A stretch of DNA of 64,000 bases from Mesorhizobium xinjiangense (GCF_009749525.1 NZ_WOAC01000009.1:1-64000); one strand, 5' to 3'; shown: positions 35,369 to 43,665, numbered from the stretch's first letter. Numbers and translations: made by a program. Notes: generated by a model from the sequence alone, not told the origin.

Positions 35369-35618
35369 GTTCACTTGATCCGGAAATTGTCTTGCATTGC
35401 GGCACCACTAGTGTCCCACACCAGCAACCTCATGATTGCAGCGTGGTTTTGGCTCTGAAATTCGTCTCGGCGCGCAATATATGGCATGTCACGAACCTCA
35501 AAACGACCACACTGGATGAATTCGCGCTTCCAAGACCATAAATCGGCCCGATAGGCAAGAGAGCGCCGCGCGGCCAGGACTGTCGAGCTGCGACTGGTCC
35601 GGGCGAATGCCTGCAGGT
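35369..35618. other. Intergenic stretch upstream of efp without recognised genes
   Basis: It must carry the efp promoter (minus strand). I see no convincing coding frame. The frame that overlaps it on the minus strand is low-complexity and made partly from the adjacent palindromic repeat. AT-rich patches (GCAATATATGGCATG near 35473-35487) may mark the promoter. Confidence 0.5.
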
Positions 35619-35735
35619 CCTAGAACATGTCCCGCTCAAACGGAATCGTTTGAGCGAAAGGTACATGTTCCAACATATTGATCTGGCGCGCATATCTTTG
35701 CTTCAAACGTTTCCGTTTGAAGCGAACGCGCGCTA
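35619..35735. repeat. Composite palindromic element abutting the Sel1 gene stop codon
   Basis: Three nested or adjacent inverted repeats: GAACATGT (35623-35630) with ACATGTTC (35663-35670), enclosing GCTCAAACG-GAAT-CGTTTGAGC (35634-35655); then GCTTCAAACG-TTTC-CGTTTGAAGC (35700-35723). The tail GAACGCGCGCTA ends in the stop codon of the Sel1 gene. CTAG occurs at both ends (from 35619 and at 35733). The right palindrome recurs at 49841-49864 and 56073-56096. Confidence 0.85.
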
Positions 35736-36692
35736 GCGCAAGCGGTTCGCCCGCTCCAGCGCTTCTTTCTGCTCCTCCGCCGTCAGGCCCGCCAAAAGAT
35801 CGTTGAGAACCGGGTCCTTCAGGCCGGCGCGGCGGGCCAGGATGTACCAGGCCGCCGCCTCGATCGAATCCGGCTCCGTGCCGAGGCCCTGCCAGTAGAG
35901 CTTGGCCAGGCGGCTTTGGGCGGCGACGTTGCCGCCATTGGCGGCCAGCTTCATCCAGCGAAAGCCGGTCTCGTAGTCGCGCGGGCCGCCGCGGCCTTCG
36001 ACCAGCCAGGTCGCCAGTTCGACCTGGGCCGTGTCGTAGTTCTGGCGCGCCGCCTTGGCAAGAAGCGTCCGTGCCGCGCGTTCGTCGGCCATGCGTCCGC
36101 CGGTGCCGCGCGCCAGGACCTGGGCCATCGCATATTGGGCGTCGGCCAGGCCCAGTTCGGCCGCCTTCTCGTAATAGTCGATCGCCTTGTCGAGACCGGA
36201 CGGTCCGGGTTCGCGCTCGATCGTCATCTGGGCATAATTGAACATGGCAAGCCGATTGCCGGCATCGGCCGCCTGGCCGAGCAGTTCATAGGCCCGGTCC
36301 TTGTCCTGGGACGCATATTTGCCGTCCATCAGCACCAGGGCGTATTGGAGCTGCGCTTCCGGCACGCCCTGCTCGGCCGCCTTGCCGTACCATTCGGCCG
36401 CTGCGGCCGGATCGCGCCGCACGCCCAGGCCGCGCGAATAGATCTCGGCGACCAGGGTCTGCGCGGCCGCATCCCCCTTCTGCGCCCGCGCCAGCCCCAG
36501 ATTGAGGGCGGTGATATAAAGGCCGCGCTGAAAGGCGCCATAGGCGGCATCCGGCGTCTTCTGACCGAAGCGCTGCGGATCGACGATATCCACGTGGGAC
36601 GGTCCGGCCCGGTCGCCCTCGGCGGCCAGGGCGGGCACCGCGTACACAAATGCCGCCAGAACGGCCGCGCCGACGAACCGCACCACGCTCAC
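35733..36692 (-). CDS. Exported Sel1-like tetratricopeptide repeat protein
   Basis: 319 residues from a GTG start at 36692, with GGGAG 7 nt upstream; the GTG overlaps the thiE-like stop (GTGA), so translation is coupled. A signal peptide (VVRFVGAAVLAAFVYAVPALAAEG, cut near 24) indicates export. Five to six Sel1 repeats of about 36 residues follow, such as AAAEWYGKAAEQGVPEAQLQYALVLMDG and KAIDYYEKAAELGLADAQYAMAQVLARG. Such solenoids mediate protein-protein contacts in the periplasm; the partner is unknown. The stop codon lies inside the GAACGCGCGCTA tail of a palindromic repeat. Confidence 0.9.
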   Translation of the reverse strand: MSVVRFVGAAVLAAFVYAVPALAAEGDRAGPSHVDIVDPQRFGQKTPDAAYGAFQRGLYITALNLGLARAQKGDAAAQTLVAEIYSRGLGVRRDPAAAAEWYGKAAEQGVPEAQLQYALVLMDGKYASQDKDRAYELLGQAADAGNRLAMFNYAQMTIEREPGPSGLDKAIDYYEKAAELGLADAQYAMAQVLARGTGGRMADERAARTLLAKAARQNYDTAQVELATWLVEGRGGPRDYETGFRWMKLAANGGNVAAQSRLAKLYWQGLGTEPDSIEAAAWYILARRAGLKDPVLNDLLAGLTAEEQKEALERANRLR

Positions 36693-37342
36693 CCGACGTC
36701 TCCCGGTGTCCGCACCTCGGCATCCAGCACCGCATTGGCCCGCGCCACGGCATCAGCCGGGTCGGCGTCGGGCGCATAGACGGCCGCGCCAAGGGCGACG
36801 AAGTCGGCCCCGGTTTGCGCAACCGCCGCCGCGCTGTCGGTTGTGTTGCCGCCCATGACGACGACCGGGATCTCGACCATCTCGGCCCACCAGCGCCCGA
36901 GGGTCAGATTGCGCGGATGCGGTTCCGGCTTGTTGTCGTAGCCGAAGCGGCCGAAAAAGATGTAATCGGGCTGCAACTCGCCCAGAGCGAGCGCCTCGTC
37001 GCGCGTCTTTGCGCCGCCGGTGCCGATCATCATCTGGTGATGCAGGCGGTCGACGGCGTCGGCCACCACGTCCCGGCCGCCCTCGACATGCAGGCCGTCG
37101 GCCTTGACGCGCGCGGCGATGCGTCCCTCGCCGGTCAGCATGACGGCTATCCCCCGCTCCTGCGCCGCCGGCACGATCTTTTCGGCAAGGCGCTGGTAGC
37201 CGGCTTCCTCCATGTCGTAGACGGGCAGAATGAGCGAGGCGACGTCGCCGCCATCATAGGCGGCGGCGAGCCGCGCGGGATCGGGGGTAGGCGGCGCGAT
37301 CAGCACGAGACGGCAGCGCTCTGGCGGTCTTGATTCGGTCAT
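36689..37342 (-). CDS. Thiamine phosphate synthase-like protein
   Basis: 217 residues from ATG 37342 (MTESRPPERCRLVLIAPP), with GGAAG 4 nt upstream. The TIM-barrel blocks of ThiE are recognisable but diverged: AVMLTGEGRIAARVKADGLHVEGG (for LINDR..A.....GVHLGQ), LQPDYIFFGRFG, and VVVMGGNTTDSAAAVAQTGADFVALGAAVYA. ThiE couples the thiazole and pyrimidine moieties of thiamine. Missing classical residues suggest a rhizobial paralogue whose activity is uncertain. It is upstream of and coupled to the Sel1 gene. No TPP riboswitch is seen upstream. Confidence 0.75.
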   Translation of the reverse strand: MTESRPPERCRLVLIAPPTPDPARLAAAYDGGDVASLILPVYDMEEAGYQRLAEKIVPAAQERGIAVMLTGEGRIAARVKADGLHVEGGRDVVADAVDRLHHQMMIGTGGAKTRDEALALGELQPDYIFFGRFGYDNKPEPHPRNLTLGRWWAEMVEIPVVVMGGNTTDSAAAVAQTGADFVALGAAVYAPDADPADAVARANAVLDAEVRTPGDVG

Positions 37343-37476
37343 GGAGCTTCCGGCTTTGGCCTTCGAAAATGTTTGCAGTTTGGCATAGAGCACTCGGACG
37401 CCCTTGAACAGTCGTGGCGGCTCGGCGAATAAGGGGCACACATGCGATCAAATTCTCTCCCTCTGCCGGTTCTTCC

Positions 37477-38244
37477 ATGGATGCCGTGATTACCGACCCC
37501 GTCTTCTATCTCGCCGCGGTGCCCGCCGTCATCCTCGTCGGTCTGGCCAAGGGCGGGCTGGGCGGCGCCATGGGTTTTCTCGGCGTGCCGCTGATGGCGC
37601 TGGTGATTTCGCCGGTCCAGGCGGCCGCAATCCTGCTGCCGATCCTGGTGGTCATGGACATCGTGTCGCTGTGGTCGTGGCGCGGCTATTTCAACCGCCA
37701 AGTGCTCGCCATCATGCTTCCCGGCGCACTGGTCGGCATCGCGCTCGGCTGGCTGACGGCGGCACTCGTCACCGCCGACGCGGTGCGCCTCATCCTGGGC
37801 CTGGTGACGATCCTGTTCGTGCTGCGCTGGCTGATGCAGAAATTTGCCCGCTCCGAAGGATCCGCATCGCCGCGCACCGGGCTCGGATTGCTGTGGGGCG
37901 CCGTCAGCGGCTTCACCAGCTTCGTCGCCCATGCCGGCGGCCCGCCCTACCAGGTCTACACCCTGCCCTTGCGCATGGAGCCGAAGATCTTCGTCGGCAC
38001 CAGCGTCATCTTCTTCGCCGTCGTCAACGCCGTGAAGCTCGTCCCCTATTTCGCCCTCGGCCAGTTCAGCACGGTCAATCTTGCGACCTCGGCCGCGCTC
38101 CTGCCGCTGGCGCCGCTCGCCACGCTTTCGGACGCCTTCGTGGTCAAGCGCATGCGGGCGGAAATCTTCTATCTACTGACCTATGCGACGGTGCTCATCG
38201 TGGCGATCAAGCTGGTCTGGGACGGCGCGGCGGCCTTCGGCTGA
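37477..38244 (+). CDS. TSUP family transporter (TauE/SafE), copy 1
   Basis: 255 residues from ATG 37477 (MDAVITDPVFYLAAVPAVILVGLAKGGLGG). Two repeats of four helices carry the family motif GLAKGGLGGAMGFLGVPLMAL (about 21-41) and its partner GAVSGFTSFVAHAGGPPYQVY (about 141-161). Members export sulfite, sulfoacetate or other organic anions at the inner membrane; substrate unknown. Its stop overlaps an ATG in the acyl-CoA synthetase frame (38242-38246), but that gene probably starts 60 nt later. A second TSUP gene is at 41.5 kb. Confidence 0.9.
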   Translation: MDAVITDPVFYLAAVPAVILVGLAKGGLGGAMGFLGVPLMALVISPVQAAAILLPILVVMDIVSLWSWRGYFNRQVLAIMLPGALVGIALGWLTAALVTADAVRLILGLVTILFVLRWLMQKFARSEGSASPRTGLGLLWGAVSGFTSFVAHAGGPPYQVYTLPLRMEPKIFVGTSVIFFAVVNAVKLVPYFALGQFSTVNLATSAALLPLAPLATLSDAFVVKRMRAEIFYLLTYATVLIVAIKLVWDGAAAFG

Positions 38245-38303
38245 TGACGCGTCCGCAATTGGCGGATAATCTTCTTCGAAAACCAAAAGCGGAGGAAACG
38301 CCG

Positions 38304-39944
38304 GTGGCCAACATCTTCGATATCGGGCTCGATCGCAACGCGGCCAATTTTCAGCCGCTGACGCCGCTGAGCCTTCTCGAGCGGGCGGCCAGGGCCTATC
38401 CCGATCATCCGGCGGTGATCCACGGCACAAGCAAGCTCAGCTATCGCGACTTCTATCGACGCTCGCGCATGCTCGCCTCGGCGCTGGCGCAAAAGGGCGT
38501 CGGCAGGGGCGACACGGTGACGGTCATGCTGTCGAACACGCCGGCAATGCTGGAGGCGCATTTCGGCGTGCCGATGGCCGGGGCGGTACTCCATTCGCTC
38601 AATACGCGGCTCGACGCAGCCATCATCGCCTTCCAGCTCGACCACGCAGAGACCAGGCTGCTGATCGTCGACCGGGAATTTGCCGCCGTCGTCGGCGAAG
38701 CGCTGGAACTGGCCAGCGTCGATCCGGTCGTCATCGACTATGACGACCCCGAATATCCCGATGACGCGCCCTACTCCAAGGGCGAGCCGATCGGGTCGCT
38801 GGACTATGAAACCTTCGTGCAATCCGGCGATGCGGATTTCGCCTGGACGATGCCCGCGGACGAATGGGACGCCATCGCGCTCAATTACACCTCCGGCACG
38901 ACGGGCAATCCCAAGGGCGTCGTCTATCACCATCGCGGTGCCGCGCTGATGGCCTATGCCAACACCATCCACGCGCAGATGGGCAAGCATTGCGTCTATC
39001 TGTGGACGCTGCCGATGTTCCACTGCAACGGCTGGTGCTTTCCCTGGACGCTCGCCATGCAGGCCGGCACGCATGTGTGCCTGCGCTGGGTGCGCGCCAA
39101 GGCGATGTATGACGCCATCGCCGAGCATGGCGTGACGCATCTGTGCGGCGCTCCGATCGTCATGGCGACACTGATCGACGCTCCAGAGGAACAAAAGCGC
39201 AGCTTCGCCCAGGCCGTCACCTTCAGCACGGCCGCAGCACCCCCGCCCGAACCGGTGCTGGCCGGCATGGCCGAGGCCGGTTTCACCGTGACACATCTCT
39301 ACGGTCTGACCGAGACCTACGGGCCGGCCGTGGTCAACGAATGGAAAGGCGAGTGGGACGGGCTCGACAGCGCCGCCGCCACGGCGAAGAAGGCGCGCCA
39401 GGGCGTGCGCTATGCCGCGCTCGAGGAGCTTGCCGTGATGGATCCCGCGACCATGCAGCCAGTGCCCGCCGACGGCGCGACGATCGGCGAGGTGATGTTT
39501 CGCGGCAACATCGTCATGAAGGGCTATCTGAAAAACCGGGAAGCAACCGAGGAGGCGCTGGCCGGCGGCTGGTTCCATTCCGGCGATCTCGGCGTCATGC
39601 ATCCCGACGGCTACATCCAGCTCAAGGACCGCTCCAAGGACATCATCATTTCCGGCGGCGAGAACATTTCCTCGATCGAGGTCGAGGACGCGCTCTACAA
39701 GCACCCTGCCGTCGCCTCCTGCGCCGTCGTCGCCAAGGCGGACGACAAATGGGGCGAGACGCCGGTCGCCTATGTCGAACTCAAACCGGGCCGAACCGCA
39801 AGCGAAGCCGAGATCATCGACCATTGCCGGAGCCTGCTGGCCCGCTTCAAATGCCCCAGTAAGGTCGTCTTCGCCGGGATCCCGAAGACCTCGACCGGCA
39901 AGATCCAAAAATTCCGCCTGCGCGAGGAAGCAAAGAGCTTGTAA
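38304..39944 (+). CDS. AMP-dependent acyl-CoA synthetase
   Basis: 546 residues from GTG 38304, chosen because GGAGG is 8 nt upstream and MANIFDIGLDRNAANFQPLTPLSLLERAA is the family start. The ATP loop is YTSGTTGNPKGVVYHHRG (near 193-210), the core motif is HLYGLTETYGP (near 330-340), and the catalytic lysine is in KTSTGKIQKF (near 530). It belongs to the medium/long-chain or 3-methylmercaptopropionyl-CoA ligase-like group (DmdB-like length), but chain length cannot be set from the sequence. It lies just after a TSUP anion transporter, possibly in one unit. Confidence 0.9.
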   Translation: MANIFDIGLDRNAANFQPLTPLSLLERAARAYPDHPAVIHGTSKLSYRDFYRRSRMLASALAQKGVGRGDTVTVMLSNTPAMLEAHFGVPMAGAVLHSLNTRLDAAIIAFQLDHAETRLLIVDREFAAVVGEALELASVDPVVIDYDDPEYPDDAPYSKGEPIGSLDYETFVQSGDADFAWTMPADEWDAIALNYTSGTTGNPKGVVYHHRGAALMAYANTIHAQMGKHCVYLWTLPMFHCNGWCFPWTLAMQAGTHVCLRWVRAKAMYDAIAEHGVTHLCGAPIVMATLIDAPEEQKRSFAQAVTFSTAAAPPPEPVLAGMAEAGFTVTHLYGLTETYGPAVVNEWKGEWDGLDSAAATAKKARQGVRYAALEELAVMDPATMQPVPADGATIGEVMFRGNIVMKGYLKNREATEEALAGGWFHSGDLGVMHPDGYIQLKDRSKDIIISGGENISSIEVEDALYKHPAVASCAVVAKADDKWGETPVAYVELKPGRTASEAEIIDHCRSLLARFKCPSKVVFAGIPKTSTGKIQKFRLREEAKSL

Positions 39945-39956
39945 GGGTCGCCAACG

Positions 39957-40529
39957 CTATTGCGGCGCGATGGGGCGCCAGGTCGAGAGCATGCGGCGCT
40001 CGGCCACGGCGTAGCTCCAAAAATGGCCTTGGAACGGCTGGTCGTGCCGGCGGCTGATCGACAAGCCCGACAGGTGGCACAAGAGCAGCGTTCCGACCCC
40101 GCCATGGGCAACGATCGCCACATCGCCGTCTGCGTTGGCGTCGACGATCGAGACAAAGGCGGCACGGACCCGCCGCTGGGCGTCGACGGCGCGTTCCCAC
40201 CCCTGAACGCTCGTCACCGGCTCCGCAAAGAACCGGTCGGCCAGTTGCTCGAACTTTGGCGCGGGCAGGTAGCCTGTCGCGCTGCGGTCGTTCTCATTCA
40301 GACCGGGATGCACCGCGACAGGGAGACCGTGCGCCGCGGCGAGGATGCCCGCAGCTTCAATCGCCTTGGTCTCTTCGCTGGCCCAGACCGCGCCAAGGTC
40401 CTGCATCGCAGCCGACGCGGCAAAGCTCCGCATGCGCGCGATGCCCTTGTCGGAGAGATGCCAGCGCGGGACGGGCCGGCCGGGATCGACCACGACTTCG
40501 GGATGCGTGATGAAATGGATCATCCTCAT
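39957..40529 (-). CDS. Divergent histidine phosphatase superfamily protein
   Basis: 190 residues. The phosphoglycerate-mutase-like fold is seen in LSDKGIARMRSFA (about 26-38), in WERAVDAQRRVRAAF, and in the second histidine AIVAHGGVGTLLLCHLSG (about 138-155). The usual active-site LxRHGE reads FITHPEV: the nucleophile His8 is present, but the preceding Arg is Thr and the Gly is Pro. The second phosphate-binding Arg (normally in SPLxRAxxT) is also replaced (WASEETKAIEAA). This is either a rhizobial subfamily with different substrate binding or a non-catalytic protein. Confidence 0.85.
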   Translation of the reverse strand: MRMIHFITHPEVVVDPGRPVPRWHLSDKGIARMRSFAASAAMQDLGAVWASEETKAIEAAGILAAAHGLPVAVHPGLNENDRSATGYLPAPKFEQLADRFFAEPVTSVQGWERAVDAQRRVRAAFVSIVDANADGDVAIVAHGGVGTLLLCHLSGLSISRRHDQPFQGHFWSYAVAERRMLSTWRPIAPQ

Positions 40530-40640
40530 GAGCGTTCCTTGTGCAATACCGCTCGTTTTTCCATGAATCCCGGCCCTGTTAACACTCCATTAAGCTTTAC
40601 GTGCGTTTACTATCTTCATCCAGTGATCTGGATTCCTACT

Positions 40641-40713
40641 GAGCGGCCGAGCTGCTCTGTTTGACGCCTCCCTGTTAGACTCCTGAGAGCCGCTCCCATG
40701 CGGCTCTTTTTTT
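40641..40713 (+). ncRNA. Small RNA, probable suhB/MmgR (alpha-r8) family
   Basis: A 5' hairpin GAGCGGC-CGA-GCTGCTC (40641-40657 approx.), a single-stranded middle with CGCCTCCCTGTTAGACT, and a terminator hairpin GAGCCGC-TCCCAT-GCGGCTC followed by seven T (40687-40713). Two hairpins around an exposed CCUCCC anti-Shine-Dalgarno motif, with a total of about 73-77 nt, match what is known of the alphaproteobacterial suhB/MmgR RNA, in which MmgR of Sinorhizobium controls polyhydroxybutyrate levels. No open frame explains the terminator, since the nearest upstream plus-strand gene ends 700 nt away. Family naming is from recalled consensus; the start is inferred. Confidence 0.78.
40687..40713 (+). 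terminator. Intrinsic terminator of the small RNA
   Basis: A seven-base-pair GC-rich stem, GAGCCGC/GCGGCTC, with a 6-nt loop and a T7 tail. It is part of the small RNA and faces away from the histidine phosphatase gene. Confidence 0.93.
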
Positions 40714-40959
40714 GTTGCGGCCTGTGCCGCACCCTGGCCGACTATCCAGCCTTTGCCGCTCCATTAACCTTCTGTTAAACACGCCCTTGCCTTGCCGGGG
40801 AAGAAGCCGCATTTTCGGCTCGGACCGGTCGGAGACCACCACCACAATCGTGTAGGTGGCGATTGACGATGCCGGCGCAGCGGCGCAGGTTCAGGTGAGA
40901 GAGCGCCTTTGCTTGTCCGCAGGACGTGCGGCGCTTCGAGGTTCAGGGATGCGCAGGCA

Positions 40960-41487
40960 ATGAGTGAGCCGAACAGGAAAATGGCCGACACCGTCATACT
41001 GGCGGAGCACCGCGTGTTCTCCCCCTCCTTCAAGCCGCTCTACGATGAGGGCATGGCGCTCGTGGAAGAGACGGCGGAATATCTCGACGGCGAGGGCCGG
41101 GCGGCCGCGAAAACGCTGGGCCGCGGCGCAGCCACACTCTATGCCGCCGAATCGATGCGGCTGACCACGCGGCTCATGCAGGTCGCCTCATGGCTGCTGC
41201 TGCAGCGTGCGGCCAATTCCGGCGAAATGACGCGCGAGCAGGTTGCGGCCGAAAAGGTCAAGGTTCGCCTCGATACTGCCTCGGCCCAGAACGAGGCGAA
41301 GGACTGGAACGACCTCCCCGGGGCGTTCCGCGATCTCGTGGCGCGTTCGCTCAGCCTGCAGTCGCTGGTGCGGCGCATGGACGAAGAGGTCTATGGCCGC
41401 GTGACCGACGCCGCAACCGACCAGGATACGGCCAACCCGGTGTCCGACCAGATCCGGCTTCTCAACACCGCCTTCGGCCACGGCTGA
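40960..41487 (+). CDS. DUF1465 / RcdA-like protein
   Basis: 175 residues from ATG 40960; the ATG at 40981 (MADTVILAEH) is an alternative. The DUF1465 core is FSPSFKPLYDEGMALVEETAEYLDGEGR (about 19-46), then MRLTTRLMQVASWLLLQRAANSGEMT and ARSLSLQSLVRRMDEEVY, forming a three-helix bundle. In Caulobacter the family founder RcdA is an adaptor that hands CtrA and other substrates to ClpXP with CpdR and PopA. Whether this homologue links to CtrA proteolysis here is inferred. The 246-nt leader after the small RNA holds no recognised gene. Confidence 0.85.
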   Translation: MSEPNRKMADTVILAEHRVFSPSFKPLYDEGMALVEETAEYLDGEGRAAAKTLGRGAATLYAAESMRLTTRLMQVASWLLLQRAANSGEMTREQVAAEKVKVRLDTASAQNEAKDWNDLPGAFRDLVARSLSLQSLVRRMDEEVYGRVTDAATDQDTANPVSDQIRLLNTAFGHG

Positions 41488-41490
41488 TCC

Positions 41491-42264
41491 TCACGCCGCC
41501 CAACGCGCCATCGCCCGAAACAGTGGCTCGACCGCCGGCATGGCAAGCAGCGCGGCCCCCAGGATGAGGCAGAAGGTGACGCGCCGATACGTCGTCTCGC
41601 TCGCCAGGCCGTAGAGCCGCCAGCCGCCGAGCAGGCCGACGAAATAGAGCGGCGCGGCGACGATCCCCAGCATGACGACAGACCGCTCGAACAGGCCGGC
41701 AGCCCACAGATTGCCGATCGACAGGAACTCGCCGAGCAGGAACAGGGTGAGCAGGTTGGCCCGCACCACGGCCCCCGGCAGGGTGGATGCAAGCCAGTAG
41801 AAGATGACCGGCGGGCCGGGGATGGAGGCGATGCCGCCCAGCGTGCCGGCAATGCCGCCGACCCCGAACGAGACCGGCAGGCCGCGCGGCCCGTCATAGC
41901 GCCAGCCGCCCCACAGGCCGGCGGCACAGACCAGGATGGCGATGCAGATGCACCATCTGAGCACCGTCGGATCGCCATTCTTGAGGATATAGATGCCGAA
42001 CGGCAGGAACAGCGCCAGGCCGACCGCCACCGGCAGCACCTCGCGCCAGCGCGCGATCTTCATCACGGGCAGGGTCAGCGGCACGGTGGGTATGGAGTCG
42101 ATGATGACGATGATGACCAGCGCCGCCTTGGGCCCGTAAAGCGCCGCCGCGACGGGAGCGACGATCATGCCGGTTCCGAAACCCGACAGGCCGCGCGCCA
42201 CGCCGGCGATCGCGACGGTCGCAATCAGGATGGCAAGCGGCACGTCGAATTCGGGCAATGTCAT
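41491..42264 (-). CDS. TSUP family transporter (TauE/SafE), copy 2
   Basis: 257 residues from ATG 42264 (MTLPEFDVPLAILIATVAIAGVARGLSGFGTGM). Eight likely membrane helices, with paired motifs GVARGLSGFGTGMIVAPVAAALYGP (about 21-45) and GGIAGTLGGIASIPGPPVIFYWLAS (about 138-162), characteristic of the DUF81 branch. It is distinct from the TSUP copy at 37.5 kb. Anion substrate unknown. It is convergent with the RcdA-like gene (3-nt gap) and divergent from ruvC. Confidence 0.9.
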   Translation of the reverse strand: MTLPEFDVPLAILIATVAIAGVARGLSGFGTGMIVAPVAAALYGPKAALVIIVIIDSIPTVPLTLPVMKIARWREVLPVAVGLALFLPFGIYILKNGDPTVLRWCICIAILVCAAGLWGGWRYDGPRGLPVSFGVGGIAGTLGGIASIPGPPVIFYWLASTLPGAVVRANLLTLFLLGEFLSIGNLWAAGLFERSVVMLGIVAAPLYFVGLLGGWRLYGLASETTYRRVTFCLILGAALLAMPAVEPLFRAMARWAA

Positions 42265-42391
42265 ACCAATGGTCCGTCGGCCATCATGAAGTTGCGGCAG
42301 GGCCCGAGCGAGCAGCCGGGATTTCTCGACGTTGTTTCTGATTTGTTCACATCCGGCTGGCAATGGTCCTGTAGACGAATAAGGTAGGACC

Positions 42392-42904
42392 ATGCAGCAG
42401 GCGATTCGCATCATCGGCATCGATCCCGGCCTTCGGCGCACCGGTTGGGGCGTGGTCGAAGCGCTCGGCAACACGCTCACCTTCATCGCCGCCGGCACGG
42501 TTCATTCCGACGGCAAGGCGGGGCTCGCCGAGCGGCTGCGCCAATTGCATGACGGACTGGCCGAAATCATCCGCGACCAGACCCCGCATGAGGCGGCGGT
42601 CGAGCAGACCTTCGTCAACCGCGACGCCACAGCGACGCTGAAGCTCGGCCAGGCACGCGGGATCGCCATGCTGGTGCCGGCGCTGGCCGGACTTTCGGTG
42701 GCCGAATACGCGCCCAACTCGGTGAAGAAATCGGTCATCGGCGTCGGCCATGGCGACAAGAAGCAGATCCACATGATGGTCAAGGTGCTGATGCCCAAGG
42801 CACGCTTCGACACCGACGACGCCGCCGACGCGCTGGCCATCGCCGTCTGCCACGCCCATCACCGCCAGAGCGTGCAATCGCGGCTTGCCGCGTTGGGGGC
42901 GTGA
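42392..42904 (+). CDS. ruvC: Holliday junction resolvase RuvC
   Basis: 170 residues. The catalytic acids are Asp11 in [14 protein letters not shown], Glu in [23 protein letters not shown] (about 71), and Asp pairs in [19 protein letters not shown] (about 144-147). It cuts four-way junctions symmetrically as a dimer with RuvAB. It would be the first gene of ruvCAB. Here an AbrB/PIN module of 0.7 kb follows directly, so ruvA is 762 nt away instead of adjacent. Confidence 0.96.
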   Translation: MQQAIRIIGIDPGLRRTGWGVVEALGNTLTFIAAGTVHSDGKAGLAERLRQLHDGLAEIIRDQTPHEAAVEQTFVNRDATATLKLGQARGIAMLVPALAGLSVAEYAPNSVKKSVIGVGHGDKKQIHMMVKVLMPKARFDTDDAADALAIAVCHAHHRQSVQSRLAALGA

Positions 42905-42928
42905 AGCTGCCCCGGCACCCCAATGTTC

Positions 42929-42972
42929 TTGACATGTTCCGCAAGTTGGAATAATTCTTACGTGTAAGAATT
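42929..42972 (+). promoter_or_regulatory. Promoter and perfect palindromic operator of the AbrB-PIN module
   Basis: -35 TTGACA (42929-42934), 17-nt spacer, -10 TAATTC (42952-42957). A perfect 20-bp palindrome, AATTCTTAC-GT-GTAAGAATT (42953-42972), covers the -10 box and the start point and ends at the GGAG ribosome site. Antitoxin binding would block transcription completely. A similar TTCTTAC/GTAGGAA pair lies before the second AbrB gene at 44306-44340. Confidence 0.85.
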
Positions 42973-42982
42973 GGAGTCGGCA

Positions 42983-43234
42983 ATGCGCGTTACGAGCAAG
43001 GGGCAGGTGACGATCCCACGGGATTTGCGGGAGATGTTCGGCATTCACGCCAACAGTGAAGTCATCTTCGGCATTGAAGGCGGGAAGATCACCATCACGC
43101 GCCGAGACGACGAACAACGGCAGGTCGATCGCGAGGGGCTTGATCGATTTCTGGCGGCCTTGGATCGCCTCGAGGGGACCGGCGATCAGGCAATCAATGC
43201 CGATGACATCATGACGTTGACGCGGGATCGCTGA
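42983..43234 (+). CDS. AbrB/SpoVT (VapB/MazE-like) antitoxin
   Basis: 83 residues from ATG 42983, with GGAG 6 nt upstream. The swapped-hairpin DNA-binding domain is MRVTSKGQVTIPRDLREMFGIHANSEVIFGIEGGKITITRR (1-41). The C-terminal 40 residues would bind the toxin. It is 2 nt upstream of the PIN gene and is preceded by a strong promoter with a perfect palindrome. The module sits between ruvC and ruvA, in the same orientation, so its promoter may now drive ruvA as well (inference). Confidence 0.92.
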   Translation: MRVTSKGQVTIPRDLREMFGIHANSEVIFGIEGGKITITRRDDEQRQVDREGLDRFLAALDRLEGTGDQAINADDIMTLTRDR

Positions 43235-43236
43235 AC

Positions 43237-43650
43237 GTGGCCACACTGGTCGACACCAATGTCCTGATCGACATTGCTGTCCGCGACCCGGTCTGGTTCA
43301 GATGGTCACGATCCAAGCTGGAAAATGTGCGCAAGCGTGGCAGCGTTATCATCAACCAGATCATCTACGCCGAGTTTTCGATGCGGTATGACACGATCGA
43401 TGAGGTGGACAGCGTACTGCCCGAAGGCGAATTCTTGCGCGAAGCACTGCCATGGGAGGCAGCCTTCGCCGCATCGAAGGCCTTCATGCGCTATCGCCGT
43501 CTTGGCGGTCCGCGCGAACGAGTGCTGCCCGACTTCCTGATCGGCGGACATGCCGCCATCAGAGAGTATACAATACTGACGCGGGATCCGACCGGCTTTC
43601 GTTCATATTTTCCGGGCGTCGACGTCCTTGCTCCGGATACCCATCCATGA
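43237..43650 (+). CDS. PIN-domain toxin of the AbrB module
   Basis: 137 residues from GTG 43237, 2 nt after the antitoxin stop. PIN acids: Asp6 in LVDTNVLIDI, Glu in QIIYAEFSMRY (about 46), Asp in VLPDFLIGGHAAI (about 99) and Asp in ILTRDPTGFRSYFPGVDVLAP (about 117). The TRDPTGFRSYFP ending is typical of the PIN toxins paired with AbrB antitoxins. It is a predicted RNase. It ends 15 nt before ruvA, whose own ribosome site (GGAG, 8 nt) is intact, so ruvA can still be translated from read-through. Confidence 0.9.
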   Translation: MATLVDTNVLIDIAVRDPVWFRWSRSKLENVRKRGSVIINQIIYAEFSMRYDTIDEVDSVLPEGEFLREALPWEAAFAASKAFMRYRRLGGPRERVLPDFLIGGHAAIREYTILTRDPTGFRSYFPGVDVLAPDTHP

Positions 43651-43665
43651 ATCGGAGATCCGCCC

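Noticed and set aside
35430-35693. 87-codon minus-strand frame upstream of the Sel1 gene
   Set aside because: Its N-terminal part is a translation of the palindromic repeat; no conserved pattern.
37343-37476. TPP riboswitch upstream of the thiE-like gene
   Set aside because: I looked for CUGAGA and the ACCUGA-type core; neither is present in a plausible fold.
38181-39908. Open frame of 575 codons antisense to the acyl-CoA synthetase gene
   Set aside because: Low-complexity shadow with no recognisable domain; the sense strand is a complete ligase.
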